Positions 44,151 to 53,310 of a DNA stretch of 64,000 nt are shown piece after piece (within the stretch, counting starts at the first letter, position 1; every line of letters begins with the position of its first letter). The stretch spans positions 1 through 64,000 of the forward strand of contig JAIXYQ010000002.1 in NCBI GenBank assembly GCA_027490145.1, in the 5' to 3' direction. The translations under genes and the position numbers were made by a program. A model generated the notes under the pieces. That model was not told where the DNA came from. It was given only the letters and a program-made list of their open reading frames with translations, and ran no database searches. Source of the stretch: Planctomycetaceae bacterium. GTDB lineage: Bacteria > Planctomycetota > Phycisphaerae > Phycisphaerales > SM1A02.

Positions 44151-44855
44151 TCAGCGACGTCCGCGGGCGCGCGCACGGCCGCCGGCAGCCTTCGACTGGT
44201 ATTCCTCTTCCTGGTTGCTCGAGTACAGGCCCTTGAACACCCACACCTTGACGCCGATGACGCCGTAGGTCGTGGACGAGTGGGCGACGGCATAGTCGAC
44301 CTGCGCCTGCAGGGTGGTCAGCGGGATGCTGCCCAGGCGCGAGTCGAGCTGGCGGCTCATTTCGGCGCCGCCCAGACGGCCCGACAGCAGGATGCGGATC
44401 CCCTTCGCGCCGTTCTGGATGGCGTTCTCGCAGCGCATCTTCAGCACGCGGCGGAAGTTCGCACGCTTCTTGAGCTGCTCGCCCATGGTCTCGGCGATGA
44501 GCTTGGCGTCGATTTCCGGGTTGCGGACTTCGACGACCTGCACGGCGACCTTGCGGCCCGTCAGCGCCTGGAGCTCGTTGACGAGCTGCTCACGGCTGGC
44601 GCCCTTCTGGCCCAGCACCTGGCCGGGACGCGCGGTCTTGATGATGACCGTGAGTTCCTCGCGGGTGCGCTCGATGTGGATGTCGCTGACCGCGGCGAAG
44701 GGCGGGGTGCGGTTCAGGCGCTTGTCGATGTACGCACGGATCTTGTGGTCTTCGACCAGCAGCTCGCCGAAGAGCGCCTTGGGGGCGAACCAGCGGCTCT
44801 TGTGCGCTTCGGTGACGCCGACGCGGAAGCCGAACGGATGAACTTTCTGTCCCAT
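44151..44855 (-). CDS. rpsC: 30S ribosomal protein S3
   Basis: 234 residues. MGQKVHPFGFRVGVTEAHKSRWFA opens it. A KH domain (about 60-110; PGQVLGQKGASREQLVNEL) and the C-terminal domain with GIRILLSGRLGGAEMSR follow. S3 forms part of the mRNA entry channel with S4 and S5. It follows rplV after 12 bases. Confidence 0.97.
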   Translation of the reverse strand: MGQKVHPFGFRVGVTEAHKSRWFAPKALFGELLVEDHKIRAYIDKRLNRTPPFAAVSDIHIERTREELTVIIKTARPGQVLGQKGASREQLVNELQALTGRKVAVQVVEVRNPEIDAKLIAETMGEQLKKRANFRRVLKMRCENAIQNGAKGIRILLSGRLGGAEMSRQLDSRLGSIPLTTLQAQVDYAVAHSSTTYGVIGVKVWVFKGLYSSNQEEEYQSKAAGGRARARGRR

Positions 44856-44867
44856 GTGGTGCTCCGG

Positions 44868-45197
44868 TTACTTGATGTCCACCGCCACGATGATGTGGCT
44901 GGTGCGCTTCATGATCGGGTGTGCGCGACCGCGGTCCTTCTGCTGGAACCGCTTGATGGTCGGGCCTTCGTCGACACGGCTCTCGACGACGACCAGACGC
45001 GAGACGTCGGCGCTGGCCTGCTCGGCGTTCGCGATGGCGCTCTTGAGCACGCCCTGCACGAAGTAGGCGCCGCGACGCTTCGAGAACTCGAGTTCGGTCA
45101 ACGCATCGGCGACGCCGCGGCCACGGATCAGGTCAGCGACCAGACGGGCCTTGCGCGGCGCGATGCGGCAGAACTTGTGTGATGCCTTGTATGCCAT
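44868..45197 (-). CDS. rplV: 50S ribosomal protein L22
   Basis: 109 residues, standard. ARLVADLIRGRGVADALTELEFSKRRGAYFVQGVLKSAIANAE is the conserved body, and the tunnel-lining hairpin is FQQKDRGRAHPIMKRTSHIIVAV. Located between rpsS and rpsC. Confidence 0.97.
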   Translation of the reverse strand: MAYKASHKFCRIAPRKARLVADLIRGRGVADALTELEFSKRRGAYFVQGVLKSAIANAEQASADVSRLVVVESRVDEGPTIKRFQQKDRGRAHPIMKRTSHIIVAVDIK

Positions 45198-45221
45198 GGT
45201 GGTGTCCTCGGCGGACCGCGA

Positions 45222-45512
45222 TCAGCCCTTGCTGCCTTCCGCGATGCCTTCCTTCTTGTTGGTGTGTCCCTTGAAGGTCTTCGTGAGCGAGAACTCGCCC
45301 AGCTTGTGGCCGACCATGTCCTCGGTGCAATACACGTCGATGAACTTGCGGCCGTTGTGGACCTGGAACGTGAACCCGACGAACTCGGGGACGATGGTGC
45401 ACGCGCGCGACCAGGTCTTGATCGCGGTGCGCTTGGTGCTGCCCGAAGCCTTCTCCACCTTGCGGTAGAGCTTCTCGTCGACGAACGGGCCCTTCTTCAG
45501 TGATCGTGACAT
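45222..45512 (-). CDS. rpsS: 30S ribosomal protein S19
   Basis: 96 residues. [24 protein letters not shown] and [48 protein letters not shown] are unmistakable. Component of the 30S head next to S13. Located between rplB and rplV. Confidence 0.98.
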   Translation of the reverse strand: MSRSLKKGPFVDEKLYRKVEKASGSTKRTAIKTWSRACTIVPEFVGFTFQVHNGRKFIDVYCTEDMVGHKLGEFSLTKTFKGHTNKKEGIAEGSKG

Positions 45513-45531
45513 GGTTCAGGTGTCCTGTGGT

Positions 45532-46386
45532 TCAGAGCTTGAGCTGGCCGTAGCGGCGGCTGAAGCGACGGCGCAGGATGCGCTTGTCGCTGGACTTGCC
45601 ATAGCGGCGGGTACGACCGCCCTTGGCCTGCGTGCCCGAGGCGTTGGTCGGCTCCTGGCCGCCCTTCGAACGACCTTCACCACCACCGTGCGGGTGCTGG
45701 TGGTGACTCATGGCGACGCCACGCGTGCGGGGACGACGGCCCAGCCAACGGGCGCGACCGGCCTTGCCGAGCACGACGTTGGCGTGGTCGGGGTTGCCGA
45801 CGGCGCCGATGGTGGCGCGGCAGTCCAGGCTGACCTGACGGATTTCACCCGACGGCATGACCAGGGTGCCCCAGCGACCTTCCTTGTTGGAAAGACGGGC
45901 GGCCATGCCGGCGCTGCGCACGAGCTTGCCGCCGCGGCCGGGAATGATCTCGACGTTGTGCACGTCCATGCCGGCGGGCACGTGGGCCAGTGGCATGCAG
46001 TTTCCCGGGCGGGGATCGATGCCGCTCTTGCTGCTGGTGACGGTGTCACCGGCGGTGAGGCCCTTGGGGGCGAGGATGTAGCGACGCTCGCCGCACGGAT
46101 ACTCGACCAGCGCGATGTGGCACGAGCGGTTCGGGTCGTATTCGATCCCGATGACCTTGGCGGTCACGTCGAGCTTGTTGCGGGTCCAGTCGATGAGGCG
46201 GTAGCGACGCTTGTGGCCGCCGCCCTGCTGGATGACGGTGAGCTTGCCCTGGCAGTTGCGGCCGCCGGTCTTGTGGAGCGGGCGGAGCAGGCTCTTCTCG
46301 GGGCGCTTCTTGGTGACTTCGGCGTGGATGTTCACGCTGGCGTTGCGCCGGCCGTTGGTGACACGCTTGTAGACGCGGATTGGCAT
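45532..46386 (-). CDS. rplB: 50S ribosomal protein L2
   Basis: 284 residues (usual 273-278). RPEKSLLRPLHKTGGRNCQGKLTVIQQGGGHKRRYRLIDW at the start and the C-terminal GKAGRARWLGRRPRTRGVAMSHHQHPHGGGEGRSKGG. The latter contains the functionally essential histidine region; the family motif NPxDHPHGGG reads SHHQHPHGGG here. L2 is required for subunit association and peptidyl transfer. It follows rplW after 17 bases. Confidence 0.97.
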   Translation of the reverse strand: MPIRVYKRVTNGRRNASVNIHAEVTKKRPEKSLLRPLHKTGGRNCQGKLTVIQQGGGHKRRYRLIDWTRNKLDVTAKVIGIEYDPNRSCHIALVEYPCGERRYILAPKGLTAGDTVTSSKSGIDPRPGNCMPLAHVPAGMDVHNVEIIPGRGGKLVRSAGMAARLSNKEGRWGTLVMPSGEIRQVSLDCRATIGAVGNPDHANVVLGKAGRARWLGRRPRTRGVAMSHHQHPHGGGEGRSKGGQEPTNASGTQAKGGRTRRYGKSSDKRILRRRFSRRYGQLKL

Positions 46387-46403
46387 CGTTCAGGCTCCGT
46401 GGC

Positions 46404-46685
46404 TCAGAAGAGCTCGATCTTGTCTTCGGGGTGGATGCGCACGATCGCGCGCTTGGTGACCTTGGCGGGAACCAGGCCGAACTTGTAGATGCGGTCGCGG
46501 CCACGACGGTTCTGCGTCTGGACGGCCAGCACGCGGACCTTGTAGATGGCCTGGATCGCGTTCTTCACGTCGGTCTTGGTGGCGCGACGGTCGATCTCGA
46601 ACACGTACTGGTTCGCGGCCTCGTTGGACGCGGTCGCCTTCTCGCTCAGCAGCGGGCGACGGATGACGGTGGTGGCTTCCATCAC
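46404..46685 (-). CDS. rplW: 50S ribosomal protein L23
   Basis: 93 residues. VIRRPLLSEKATASNEAANQYVFEIDRRATKTDVKNAIQAIYKVRVLAV marks L23, the docking site for trigger factor and SRP at the tunnel exit. The ATG overlaps the rplD stop as ATGA. Confidence 0.96.
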   Translation of the reverse strand: MMEATTVIRRPLLSEKATASNEAANQYVFEIDRRATKTDVKNAIQAIYKVRVLAVQTQNRRGRDRIYKFGLVPAKVTKRAIVRIHPEDKIELF

Positions 46686-47329
46686 GTGGTCTCCTTGGCG
46701 AAGGCGCTCTCATCGAGGAACGACTGCAGCGAAGCCTTGTCGACCACGAGGTAGCGGTGGTTGAGCAGGCCGTACGCGCAGAGCTGGTCAACGCTGCAGC
46801 AGTCCACGCCGGCGAGGTTGCGGGCGGACTTCAGGGCGTTGTCGTTGCCTGCGGCGAGCGCGACCAGGCAGGTGCGATCGACGCCCACGGCGCGGATCAG
46901 CTTGGCGAAGTCGGCGGTCTTGGGGGCCTTGAACGACAGCGAGTCGATGCACTTGACTTCGTTGTCGACGAGCTTGGCCAGCAGCGCGTTGCGGTTGGCC
47001 AGGCGGCGCATCTTCTTGGGAAGCTCGGAGCGGAAGTCCTCGCGGGTGCGGGTCTTCGCGAAGGCGACGCCGCCGCCCTTGCGGTTGGGCACGCGAGCTG
47101 CACCGACGCGGGCGTTGCCGGTGCCCTTCTGCTTGTAGAGCTTGCGGGTCGAGCCCTCGACGGAACCGCGGCTCTTGGTACGGGCCGAGCCCTGCCGCTG
47201 GTTGCCGTGGGTCGTGACGTAGGCCTGCTTGAGGAGCGCAACGCGCACCTCGCCGCCGAGCGTGGCGGGGTCGATCTTGAGCGAGTCGACCTGCTTGCCT
47301 TCCTTGTTGTAGATGGGAAGTTCGATCAT
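46682..47329 (-). CDS. rplD: 50S ribosomal protein L4
   Basis: 215 residues. The tunnel loop is RQGSARTKSRGSVEGSTRKLYKQKGTGNARVGAARVPNRKGGGVAF, and the globular part ends in the C-terminal LNHRYLVVDKASLQSFLDE. In E. coli L4 represses the S10 operon; here the 175-base gap to rplC upstream could hold a control element. It overlaps rplW as ATGA. Confidence 0.96.
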   Translation of the reverse strand: MIELPIYNKEGKQVDSLKIDPATLGGEVRVALLKQAYVTTHGNQRQGSARTKSRGSVEGSTRKLYKQKGTGNARVGAARVPNRKGGGVAFAKTRTREDFRSELPKKMRRLANRNALLAKLVDNEVKCIDSLSFKAPKTADFAKLIRAVGVDRTCLVALAAGNDNALKSARNLAGVDCCSVDQLCAYGLLNHRYLVVDKASLQSFLDESAFAKETT

Positions 47330-47504
47330 GGTTCTTTCCTTCGGCGGGGTTGTCCCGCCATGCGCCTTGCCTGCCTTGCCCCAATCACGACCGAGGGCTC
47401 GGACCGGCTTGACTCAGGTCCAACAGTCTTGTCGCGATCCCGCGGTTCCCTGCCAGCCTGCGCCAGTCGGCGTCAGGTGAAGAGGGCCTGCGGGATCATC
47501 CAGG
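47330..47504 (-). other. Untranslated gap between rplC and rplD
   Basis: 175 bases without a gene in an operon where most neighbours overlap or lie under 30 bases apart. I see no clear promoter, terminator or open frame. It ends in AAGGAAAG before the rplD ATG. Confidence 0.5.
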
Positions 47505-48188
47505 TCACTTGCCGGCCTGGATGCGCGCCTTTCGCTTGTAGAGCCGGTTGCTGGCTCGGATGAACAGATAGCCGTTGCTGGCCCCGGGCACGGCGCCCTT
47601 GACCAGGATGATGTTCTTGTCGGCGTCGATGGACACCACGTCGAGGCAGCGGACGGTCACGCGCTCGTCGCCGAGGTGACCGGCCATCTTCTTGCCCTTC
47701 TTGATCTTCGCACCGTGACCACGGTCGGTGCCGTGGCTGCCGATGGAGCCCGGCGAGCGGTGCTTGCGCTCGGTGCCGTGGCTGGCGCAGAGGCCCTTGA
47801 AGTTCCACCGCACCATGGTGCCGGTGAAACCCTTGCCCTTGCTGGTGCCGACCACGTCGACGAACTTGATGCCATCGAGGCAGCTGGCGTCGATGCGCTG
47901 GCCGAGCTCGAAGCCCTTGGCCTCGTCGTCGCTCGCGCAGCGCACTTCACGGTGCACGCGCAGCGGATCGCTGCCGGCCTTGGCATCGTGGCCGATGACC
48001 GGCATGCTGGAGTTGCGGGCGGCCAGTTCCTCGAAGCCGAGCTGCACGGCGGCGTAGCCATCGGTCTCGCTGGTCTTGACCTGCGTGACGACGCAGGGAC
48101 CGGCCTGGATCACCGTGACCGGGATGTTCTTCCCGTCGGCGGTGAAGTAGCGGGTCATTCCGATTTTCTTTCCGATGATGGCTGGCAT
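47505..48188 (-). CDS. rplC: 50S ribosomal protein L3
   Basis: 227 residues. [32 protein letters not shown] at the start and the central [62 protein letters not shown] loop, which reaches the peptidyl transferase centre. Second gene of the operon, 98 bases after rpsJ. Confidence 0.97.
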   Translation of the reverse strand: MPAIIGKKIGMTRYFTADGKNIPVTVIQAGPCVVTQVKTSETDGYAAVQLGFEELAARNSSMPVIGHDAKAGSDPLRVHREVRCASDDEAKGFELGQRIDASCLDGIKFVDVVGTSKGKGFTGTMVRWNFKGLCASHGTERKHRSPGSIGSHGTDRGHGAKIKKGKKMAGHLGDERVTVRCLDVVSIDADKNIILVKGAVPGASNGYLFIRASNRLYKRKARIQAGK

Positions 48189-48249
48189 GGCTTGATGCTC
48201 GGTTCAGGGACTGGCCAGAGGTCGCTTGGACTTGGCCCTTGCGGGACAC

Positions 48250-48270
48250 TCCGGCGCGCGGGGCGCCGGA
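48250..48270 (-). repeat. Hairpin in the rpsJ-rplC gap
   Basis: TCCGGCGC (48250-48257) and GCGCCGGA (48263-48270) form an 8-bp stem with a 5-base loop, 16 bases past the rpsJ stop. No T-run follows. It may be an attenuator, processing or stability element. Confidence 0.4.
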
Positions 48271-48286
48271 TGACTGGGGGATTCGA

Positions 48287-48592
<306 letters not shown>

Positions 48593-48696
48593 GTTCGTTC
48601 GTGCCTTGATTTCTAGGTTCGTTCGTCGTCTTCCCTGCAGTCGAGGCACCAAGCGGACGCTGCGGGGATGACCCGTCCGGTTGGGGGGAATCGGCA

Positions 48697-48724
48697 AGAG
48701 TAGCGATCTTCCGCAATCTGTCAA
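48697..48724 (-). promoter_or_regulatory. Strong promoter of the ribosomal superoperon
   Basis: On the minus strand TTGACA (plus 48719-48724), a 16-base spacer and TACTCT (plus 48697-48702). The -35 is a perfect consensus, the best in the window. Transcription should start near 48690 and give rpsJ a leader of about 98 bases, which contains repeated GTTCGTTCGT words. Confidence 0.85.
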
Positions 48725-48730
48725 TGCGGG

Positions 48731-48758
48731 TTGAAGGTGAAAGCGAAGCGAATAGGAT
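48731..48758 (+). promoter_or_regulatory. Promoter of the 48765-53310 operon
   Basis: TTGAAG (48731-48736), a 16-base spacer and TAGGAT (48753-48758). The -10 ends 6 bases before the ATG at 48765, so the transcript is leaderless. It diverges from the ribosomal promoter 7 bases away. Confidence 0.7.
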
Positions 48759-48764
48759 GCTGCG

Positions 48765-50381
48765 ATGGCAAGCGATTTCGTTATGAGGACATGCATGATC
48801 GCAGCGACGCTCGCGATCGGCACCAACGCGATCGCGCAAAGCACCTCGAACGGCTCATCAAAGGGCACCACGACGCCCCCGCTGCCGGCCACGTCGACCA
48901 CGCCCAAGCCCGCGCAACCGCCTCGCGACGCCAGCCCTGCCAAACCCACGGGCCAGAACAGCGCCAAGCCGGCAACGCCCTCCCAGAAAAGCCCAATAAC
49001 CCCGGACGACAGCCAGCTCGCGGCGAAGAAGTCCGAGAACAAGACCCCTGCCGCCGCGCCCGCCGCCGTGCCCGCCACGCTCGATCCCAAGGCGACGGCC
49101 ATCGAGTCCCTGGGCATGACGCTCCACCTGCCCAAGGGCGCCGTGTTCGCACGCGACATGCAGAGCGCCACGCCCGCGTTCGTGCTTGATGACCAACAGG
49201 ATCCGCCACGCTATCGATGCCGACTGTCGATCTTGGTGCCCAGCGCCCTCGATGCGACGTGTGCTTCGCTCGTGACCGACCACCTGCATGCGATGCAGGA
49301 CCGTGGCCAGAAGCCCACCATCCTCGCGAACGAGCTGCTGCCCTGCGGTGATCGCGACGGCCGGCTCTTCTATGCGAGCGTGCCGCTCGATGCGTCGACG
49401 ACCGCCATCACCGGCTGGTACCTCGTTCAGATGGGCCCGAGCCAGTTCCTCGTGTGCAGCGTGGTGTCGAGCGAGCTGGACTTCCCGCCGGTGCGCGCGA
49501 CGCTGAGGGACTTCTTCGGAAGCTGGGACTTCGCCGATCGCGACGCGCTCGCCGTGCGACAGGTCGAACGCCTGAAGGCCGGTTCGGAACTGCTCGAGCG
49601 CATCGATCCGGCACTGCTGCGTTCGGCAGCCTCGCCGGCGCCTCGCTGGTTCCGGATCCACCGGCTCGATGTCGATGGACGCCCCGCCGAGATCGGCTAC
49701 ATGACGCTGTCGTCGCGGCCGGGACTGCGCGGCGAAGTCGATCCGAGCAGGGATCCGCAGCGATTTGCGGGCATCGATCGCGACGAAGGCCTGCTGACCG
49801 AGATCCAGTCCCGGACCGTGCTCAGCATCAAGGACGGCGCCTTCACCGACACGGCCGCACGCTTCTGGACCGCGTGGGACCGTCAGAGCGAAAGTTGGTC
49901 CGCCATCGCGACCGACCGCATCGGCAAGAAGGCCCGCAGCTTTGCCGAGACCGGACTTCGTCCACCGCCGACGGCAGCGCAGCCTGTCCCGGTGCTGCAC
50001 GTGATGACGACCAGTGCGCGCATTCCCGACGGCACAGAACTCGAGTGGGAACCGGATCCTCGGTACTACCTTTCGCAAGGCGAACTCTGGCACCTGGGCC
50101 GGCTGCTGCCGCGCGATGGATCGTTCTCGGGCGAGTTCGGCATGGCCGCGTACGACGGCCGCCTGGCGCAGCTGCCGATCCGACAGGACCGATGGACGCG
50201 CGACGGCAAGCAGTGGCTGCTGGAATCCCAGCCCGGTCGTGACAAGCCGGTCGAACGCTCGTGGTTCGATGCCAACGGCTTGCTGGTGAAACGCGTCGAG
50301 GCCGACGGGACGACGACCGAGCTCTCCACGCAGGACGACATCAAGGCGCGCTGGAAGGCCGCAGGACTGCCGATCCGATGA
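48765..50381 (+). CDS. Secreted protein of unknown function
   Basis: 538 residues, no family recognised. A signal peptide (about 1-24, cleavage after AIA) leads to a long Pro/Thr/Ala/Lys-rich linker (about 26-105) and then a globular region. That region has an N-terminal module ([17 protein letters not shown]...) followed by beta-rich segments with many tryptophans ([24 protein letters not shown]). No catalytic motif is obvious. It is first in a four-gene run and overlaps the next gene as ATGA. Confidence 0.65.
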   Translation: MASDFVMRTCMIAATLAIGTNAIAQSTSNGSSKGTTTPPLPATSTTPKPAQPPRDASPAKPTGQNSAKPATPSQKSPITPDDSQLAAKKSENKTPAAAPAAVPATLDPKATAIESLGMTLHLPKGAVFARDMQSATPAFVLDDQQDPPRYRCRLSILVPSALDATCASLVTDHLHAMQDRGQKPTILANELLPCGDRDGRLFYASVPLDASTTAITGWYLVQMGPSQFLVCSVVSSELDFPPVRATLRDFFGSWDFADRDALAVRQVERLKAGSELLERIDPALLRSAASPAPRWFRIHRLDVDGRPAEIGYMTLSSRPGLRGEVDPSRDPQRFAGIDRDEGLLTEIQSRTVLSIKDGAFTDTAARFWTAWDRQSESWSAIATDRIGKKARSFAETGLRPPPTAAQPVPVLHVMTTSARIPDGTELEWEPDPRYYLSQGELWHLGRLLPRDGSFSGEFGMAAYDGRLAQLPIRQDRWTRDGKQWLLESQPGRDKPVERSWFDANGLLVKRVEADGTTTELSTQDDIKARWKAAGLPIR

Positions 50382-51157
50382 GCCATCCACCATCCATCAT
50401 CGATCCCCGCCGTGGGCGCGCTGCCTGCGGAACCGCTGGCCATCCATCGCGGCGTGGGCGAGCCATGGTCAGCGCACTGCTTGCGCTGGCAGCCTTGGCC
50501 GGCTGCACGCCGCCCAAGGCCACCTATGCGTTCAGGGCATCACCCCTCGAAGCGGACCAAGCCATCGCACTGACCGGCGACGAGATCATGGGCCGGGGCC
50601 GTCCTCCTGAGCAGTGGGTCGAGGTGGCTTCGGGGCGCGCCGTCACGGAGCGCTTTCCCGAGATCGGCGCCATGGACGTCGATGGCATCGGCGACGAGAT
50701 CAAGCGGTACAGCCGTGACGACGAGGGCCGCTGGTTCCTTGAGTCCGTCGATGCGATCGGCGACCGATCGCGCAGTGCGTTCTCACCAGCACTCGGCGTG
50801 GCCCCTGCTCGGCTCGCCCCCGGCGAGATCATGACCGCCGAGGCCCAGATGGTCGTGACCTACCTGAAGAGCGGCGAAGCACGCACCCAAGGGCCGTCGC
50901 GCCGCACGCTCGAGCACGGCGGCGCGATGCTTGCCGAACTGCCGACGGGCCCGACCGTGGTCCAGCTGGTCAAGGTCCGATTCGAATCGACCATGACCAG
51001 TGCCCAGGCCATCCACGTCTCGGAGCTGTACGTGCTCCCCGGCGTCGGCCCCGTGGCCGAGCGCACCAGCGACCTGGTCCGTGTGTTCGGCCTGCGGCTC
51101 CGTGAGTCCAGCCACGAGTTCGTCCGGGACCTCCAGGGCACCGCGGTGCGCCGCTGA
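50378..51157 (+). CDS. Putative lipoprotein of unknown function
   Basis: 259 residues from ATG 50378, which overlaps the previous stop. A basic N-terminus leads to the hydrophobic core AMVSALLALAALAGC with a lipobox at LAGC (Cys near 43); an internal ATG at 50465 is the alternative start and would give a more usual short signal. The mature part (FRASPLEADQAIALTGDEIMGRG...) is beta-rich with no known motif. It probably acts with the secreted protein encoded just before it. Confidence 0.6.
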   Translation: MSHPPSIIDPRRGRAACGTAGHPSRRGRAMVSALLALAALAGCTPPKATYAFRASPLEADQAIALTGDEIMGRGRPPEQWVEVASGRAVTERFPEIGAMDVDGIGDEIKRYSRDDEGRWFLESVDAIGDRSRSAFSPALGVAPARLAPGEIMTAEAQMVVTYLKSGEARTQGPSRRTLEHGGAMLAELPTGPTVVQLVKVRFESTMTSAQAIHVSELYVLPGVGPVAERTSDLVRVFGLRLRESSHEFVRDLQGTAVRR

Positions 51158-51205
51158 GGCCGTCCTCAGGCGAAACCAGCGACCATCAGCGACGAAGACC
51201 ACGCC

Positions 51206-51979
51206 ATGCGCCCGACGCCCAGGACCCTCATCGCCATCCCCGTCCACAACGAGGCGGCGCATGTCGACCACGTGCTCGCCGCGGTGCGCCCCTTCGGCCT
51301 GGACGTGCTGCTCGTGGATGACGGAAGCACCGACGACACCCCCCGGCTCATCGCGCGCCAGCCCGTCCACTGCATCCGACATCCGGTCAACCAGGGCTAC
51401 GGCCAGTCGCTGCGCGATGCCTACGCGTTCGCTGCGGCGCACCGCTACGACTGGGTCATCACGATGGACTGCGACGAGCAGCACGAACCACGGTTCATCC
51501 CCGACTTCCTGCGCGCGATCCGCGACGACCACGCGGACATCGTCAGCGGCTCGCGCTACCTCTCCCACGAGGGCGATGCGGCGCCACCCGATCGCCGCCG
51601 CATCAACCGCACGATCACGGCTGAACTGAACGAGGCGCTGGACTGGTCCCTCACGGATTCCTTCTGCGGATTCAAGGCGCACCGGACCGAATCGATGTCG
51701 CGGCTGCGGCTCGACGTGACCGGCTACGACTTCCCCCTGCAGTTCTGGGTGCAGGCTGCGGCGCTGGGACTTCGCGTGCGCGAGATCCCCGTCTCGCGCG
51801 TGTACCTGGACCTTGGCCGGACCTTCGGCAACGGCCTCGATGACCCGTCGCACCGACTGGCCACCTACCGCGCCACGCTCGCGCGCGAACTGGCGCGGAT
51901 GGATGAGCTGCGACGGCTCGATGCACTGCAGCGGCTCGAGCAGCCCGCATCGCGACCGGCTTCGCTGCGGCTCGCCTGA
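51206..51979 (+). CDS. Family 2 glycosyltransferase
   Basis: 257 residues of the GT-A fold: LIAIPVHNEAAHVDHVLAAV at the start, the nucleotide-binding VDDGSTDDT near 38, and TMDCDEQHEP near 87, whose aspartates bind metal and sugar nucleotide. QFWVQAAALGLRVREIPVSRVY near 180 is the acceptor region. It resembles polyprenyl-phosphate mannose or glucose synthases (DPMS-like) but has no C-terminal membrane helices. The substrate is unknown. Forty-eight bases separate it from the lipoprotein gene, so it may be cotranscribed with the envelope proteins. Confidence 0.85.
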   Translation: MRPTPRTLIAIPVHNEAAHVDHVLAAVRPFGLDVLLVDDGSTDDTPRLIARQPVHCIRHPVNQGYGQSLRDAYAFAAAHRYDWVITMDCDEQHEPRFIPDFLRAIRDDHADIVSGSRYLSHEGDAAPPDRRRINRTITAELNEALDWSLTDSFCGFKAHRTESMSRLRLDVTGYDFPLQFWVQAAALGLRVREIPVSRVYLDLGRTFGNGLDDPSHRLATYRATLARELARMDELRRLDALQRLEQPASRPASLRLA

Positions 51980-51993
51980 GCGACGAGCGCACG

Positions 51994-53310
51994 ATGGATC
52001 CCACGCGCCATCCAACCTCCGGTCGTCCGGCGGCCAGCGGGCACGAGGGTGATCTGCGCGACGCCATCGCAGGGCCACTGGCAGGTTCGCTCGAGGAAAG
52101 CCGGCGGCATCTGGGGATCCCTGCCGGCGCCCACGGCTTCGGCCATCAGGCGGGTGCCTGGCACATGGGCATCCTCGCCAAGCAGGCAGCCGTCCTCGAG
52201 AGCGCACCCGAGGGAGCGAGCGTGCACGCGATCGTCGATCACGATGCGAACGATGACGCCACCACGATCCGCGCACCGGTCCACCACGATCGTCTGGTGG
52301 ACGGGGTGCTCATCCGTTGGGGCCCCTCGGTCGCAGGCGCCGCCACGGCGTGGATGCCGGCCGTGCAGCGGCCGACCGGTCGGGACCGCTTGGTCGGCGT
52401 CGACTGGGCGCTGCCCTGGATCGGCGAGCGAATGCACCAATGGTTCGATGCGCTTGAGCGGCACGCCGGGGCCGGCAGCGTGGCCGTGCAGGCGGCCCTG
52501 GCGAACCAGCGTGTGCTGGCCTCGCTGGGCGCGCGGCAGTGTGCGATCACGATCACCACGTCGTCCCTGATGTCGACGGCGGTCGGGCACGTGGTCCTTG
52601 ATCTCATGCTCGCGGATCCTGCTCGATGCGCCGGGGAATTCAATGCCTCGTTGGCGCAGTCACCAGGCGCCGCCACGCCCTTGGTTGAGCGCGGCGACCA
52701 GAGCGAACTGCCGCTGTGGCTCAGGGGCAAGGGCGGACTTCGGCGGCGCGCCACGGCATCGGCCGTCCGCGAAGCTCTGGCCGCGGGCGAGCCCATCCTG
52801 CCGCGCGCCTTCGTGGCCAGCGGGTTGCTCCGACTGCTGCTGTCGCGGTTCGTGCATGGCTTGGGCGGCGGCACCTACGAACGCGCGGGTGATGCCTGGT
52901 GGAGCGCATGGATCGGCGTTCGACCGGGCCCCTATTCGATCGCCACGGCCACGGAACTCCTGCCGCTGTCGGCCCCGTCCGCGCCACCGGTCGACCTGTT
53001 CAGGCGGGCCTGGACGAATCCGGAAGTGCTCGATGCCACCGGGCGGGCGCTGGAGCAGCGGAAGTTCATGCTCGCGGCGATGGAACGCGAGCCTGCCGGC
53101 TCGGCCGCGCGACGCGCTGCGTTCCGCGCCATGCGCGAGTACATCGAATCGCTGCGGTCACGGCACGCGCTGGAACTGGACGACCTTCGTCATCGCGCAC
53201 CCGCCCGCGCGCACCGCCGCGCGGCCGCGCTGGCCGCCGACCGCACCTGGCCGGCGCTGCTTCACGATGCCGGCACGGTGGCCGGCATGTTCAGCGGATC
53301 GGGTCGGTAG
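51994..53310 (+). CDS. Unknown protein, weakly BshC-like
   Basis: 438 residues. The segment GFGHQAGAWHMGILAKQAAVL near 47-67 resembles the HQPGLLTGP-type motif of BshC (the cysteine-adding enzyme of bacillithiol synthesis), and AIVDHDANDDATT near 79 may be a second active-site block. I recall a similar HQxxxWHxGILAK pattern in planctomycete proteins, but cannot verify it. Residues about 240-330 contain a cluster of arginines and WWSAWIGVRPGPYSIATATE. The last 49 bases overlap the convergent yhaM gene. The function is not assigned. Confidence 0.5.
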   Translation: MDPTRHPTSGRPAASGHEGDLRDAIAGPLAGSLEESRRHLGIPAGAHGFGHQAGAWHMGILAKQAAVLESAPEGASVHAIVDHDANDDATTIRAPVHHDRLVDGVLIRWGPSVAGAATAWMPAVQRPTGRDRLVGVDWALPWIGERMHQWFDALERHAGAGSVAVQAALANQRVLASLGARQCAITITTSSLMSTAVGHVVLDLMLADPARCAGEFNASLAQSPGAATPLVERGDQSELPLWLRGKGGLRRRATASAVREALAAGEPILPRAFVASGLLRLLLSRFVHGLGGGTYERAGDAWWSAWIGVRPGPYSIATATELLPLSAPSAPPVDLFRRAWTNPEVLDATGRALEQRKFMLAAMEREPAGSAARRAAFRAMREYIESLRSRHALELDDLRHRAPARAHRRAAALAADRTWPALLHDAGTVAGMFSGSGR

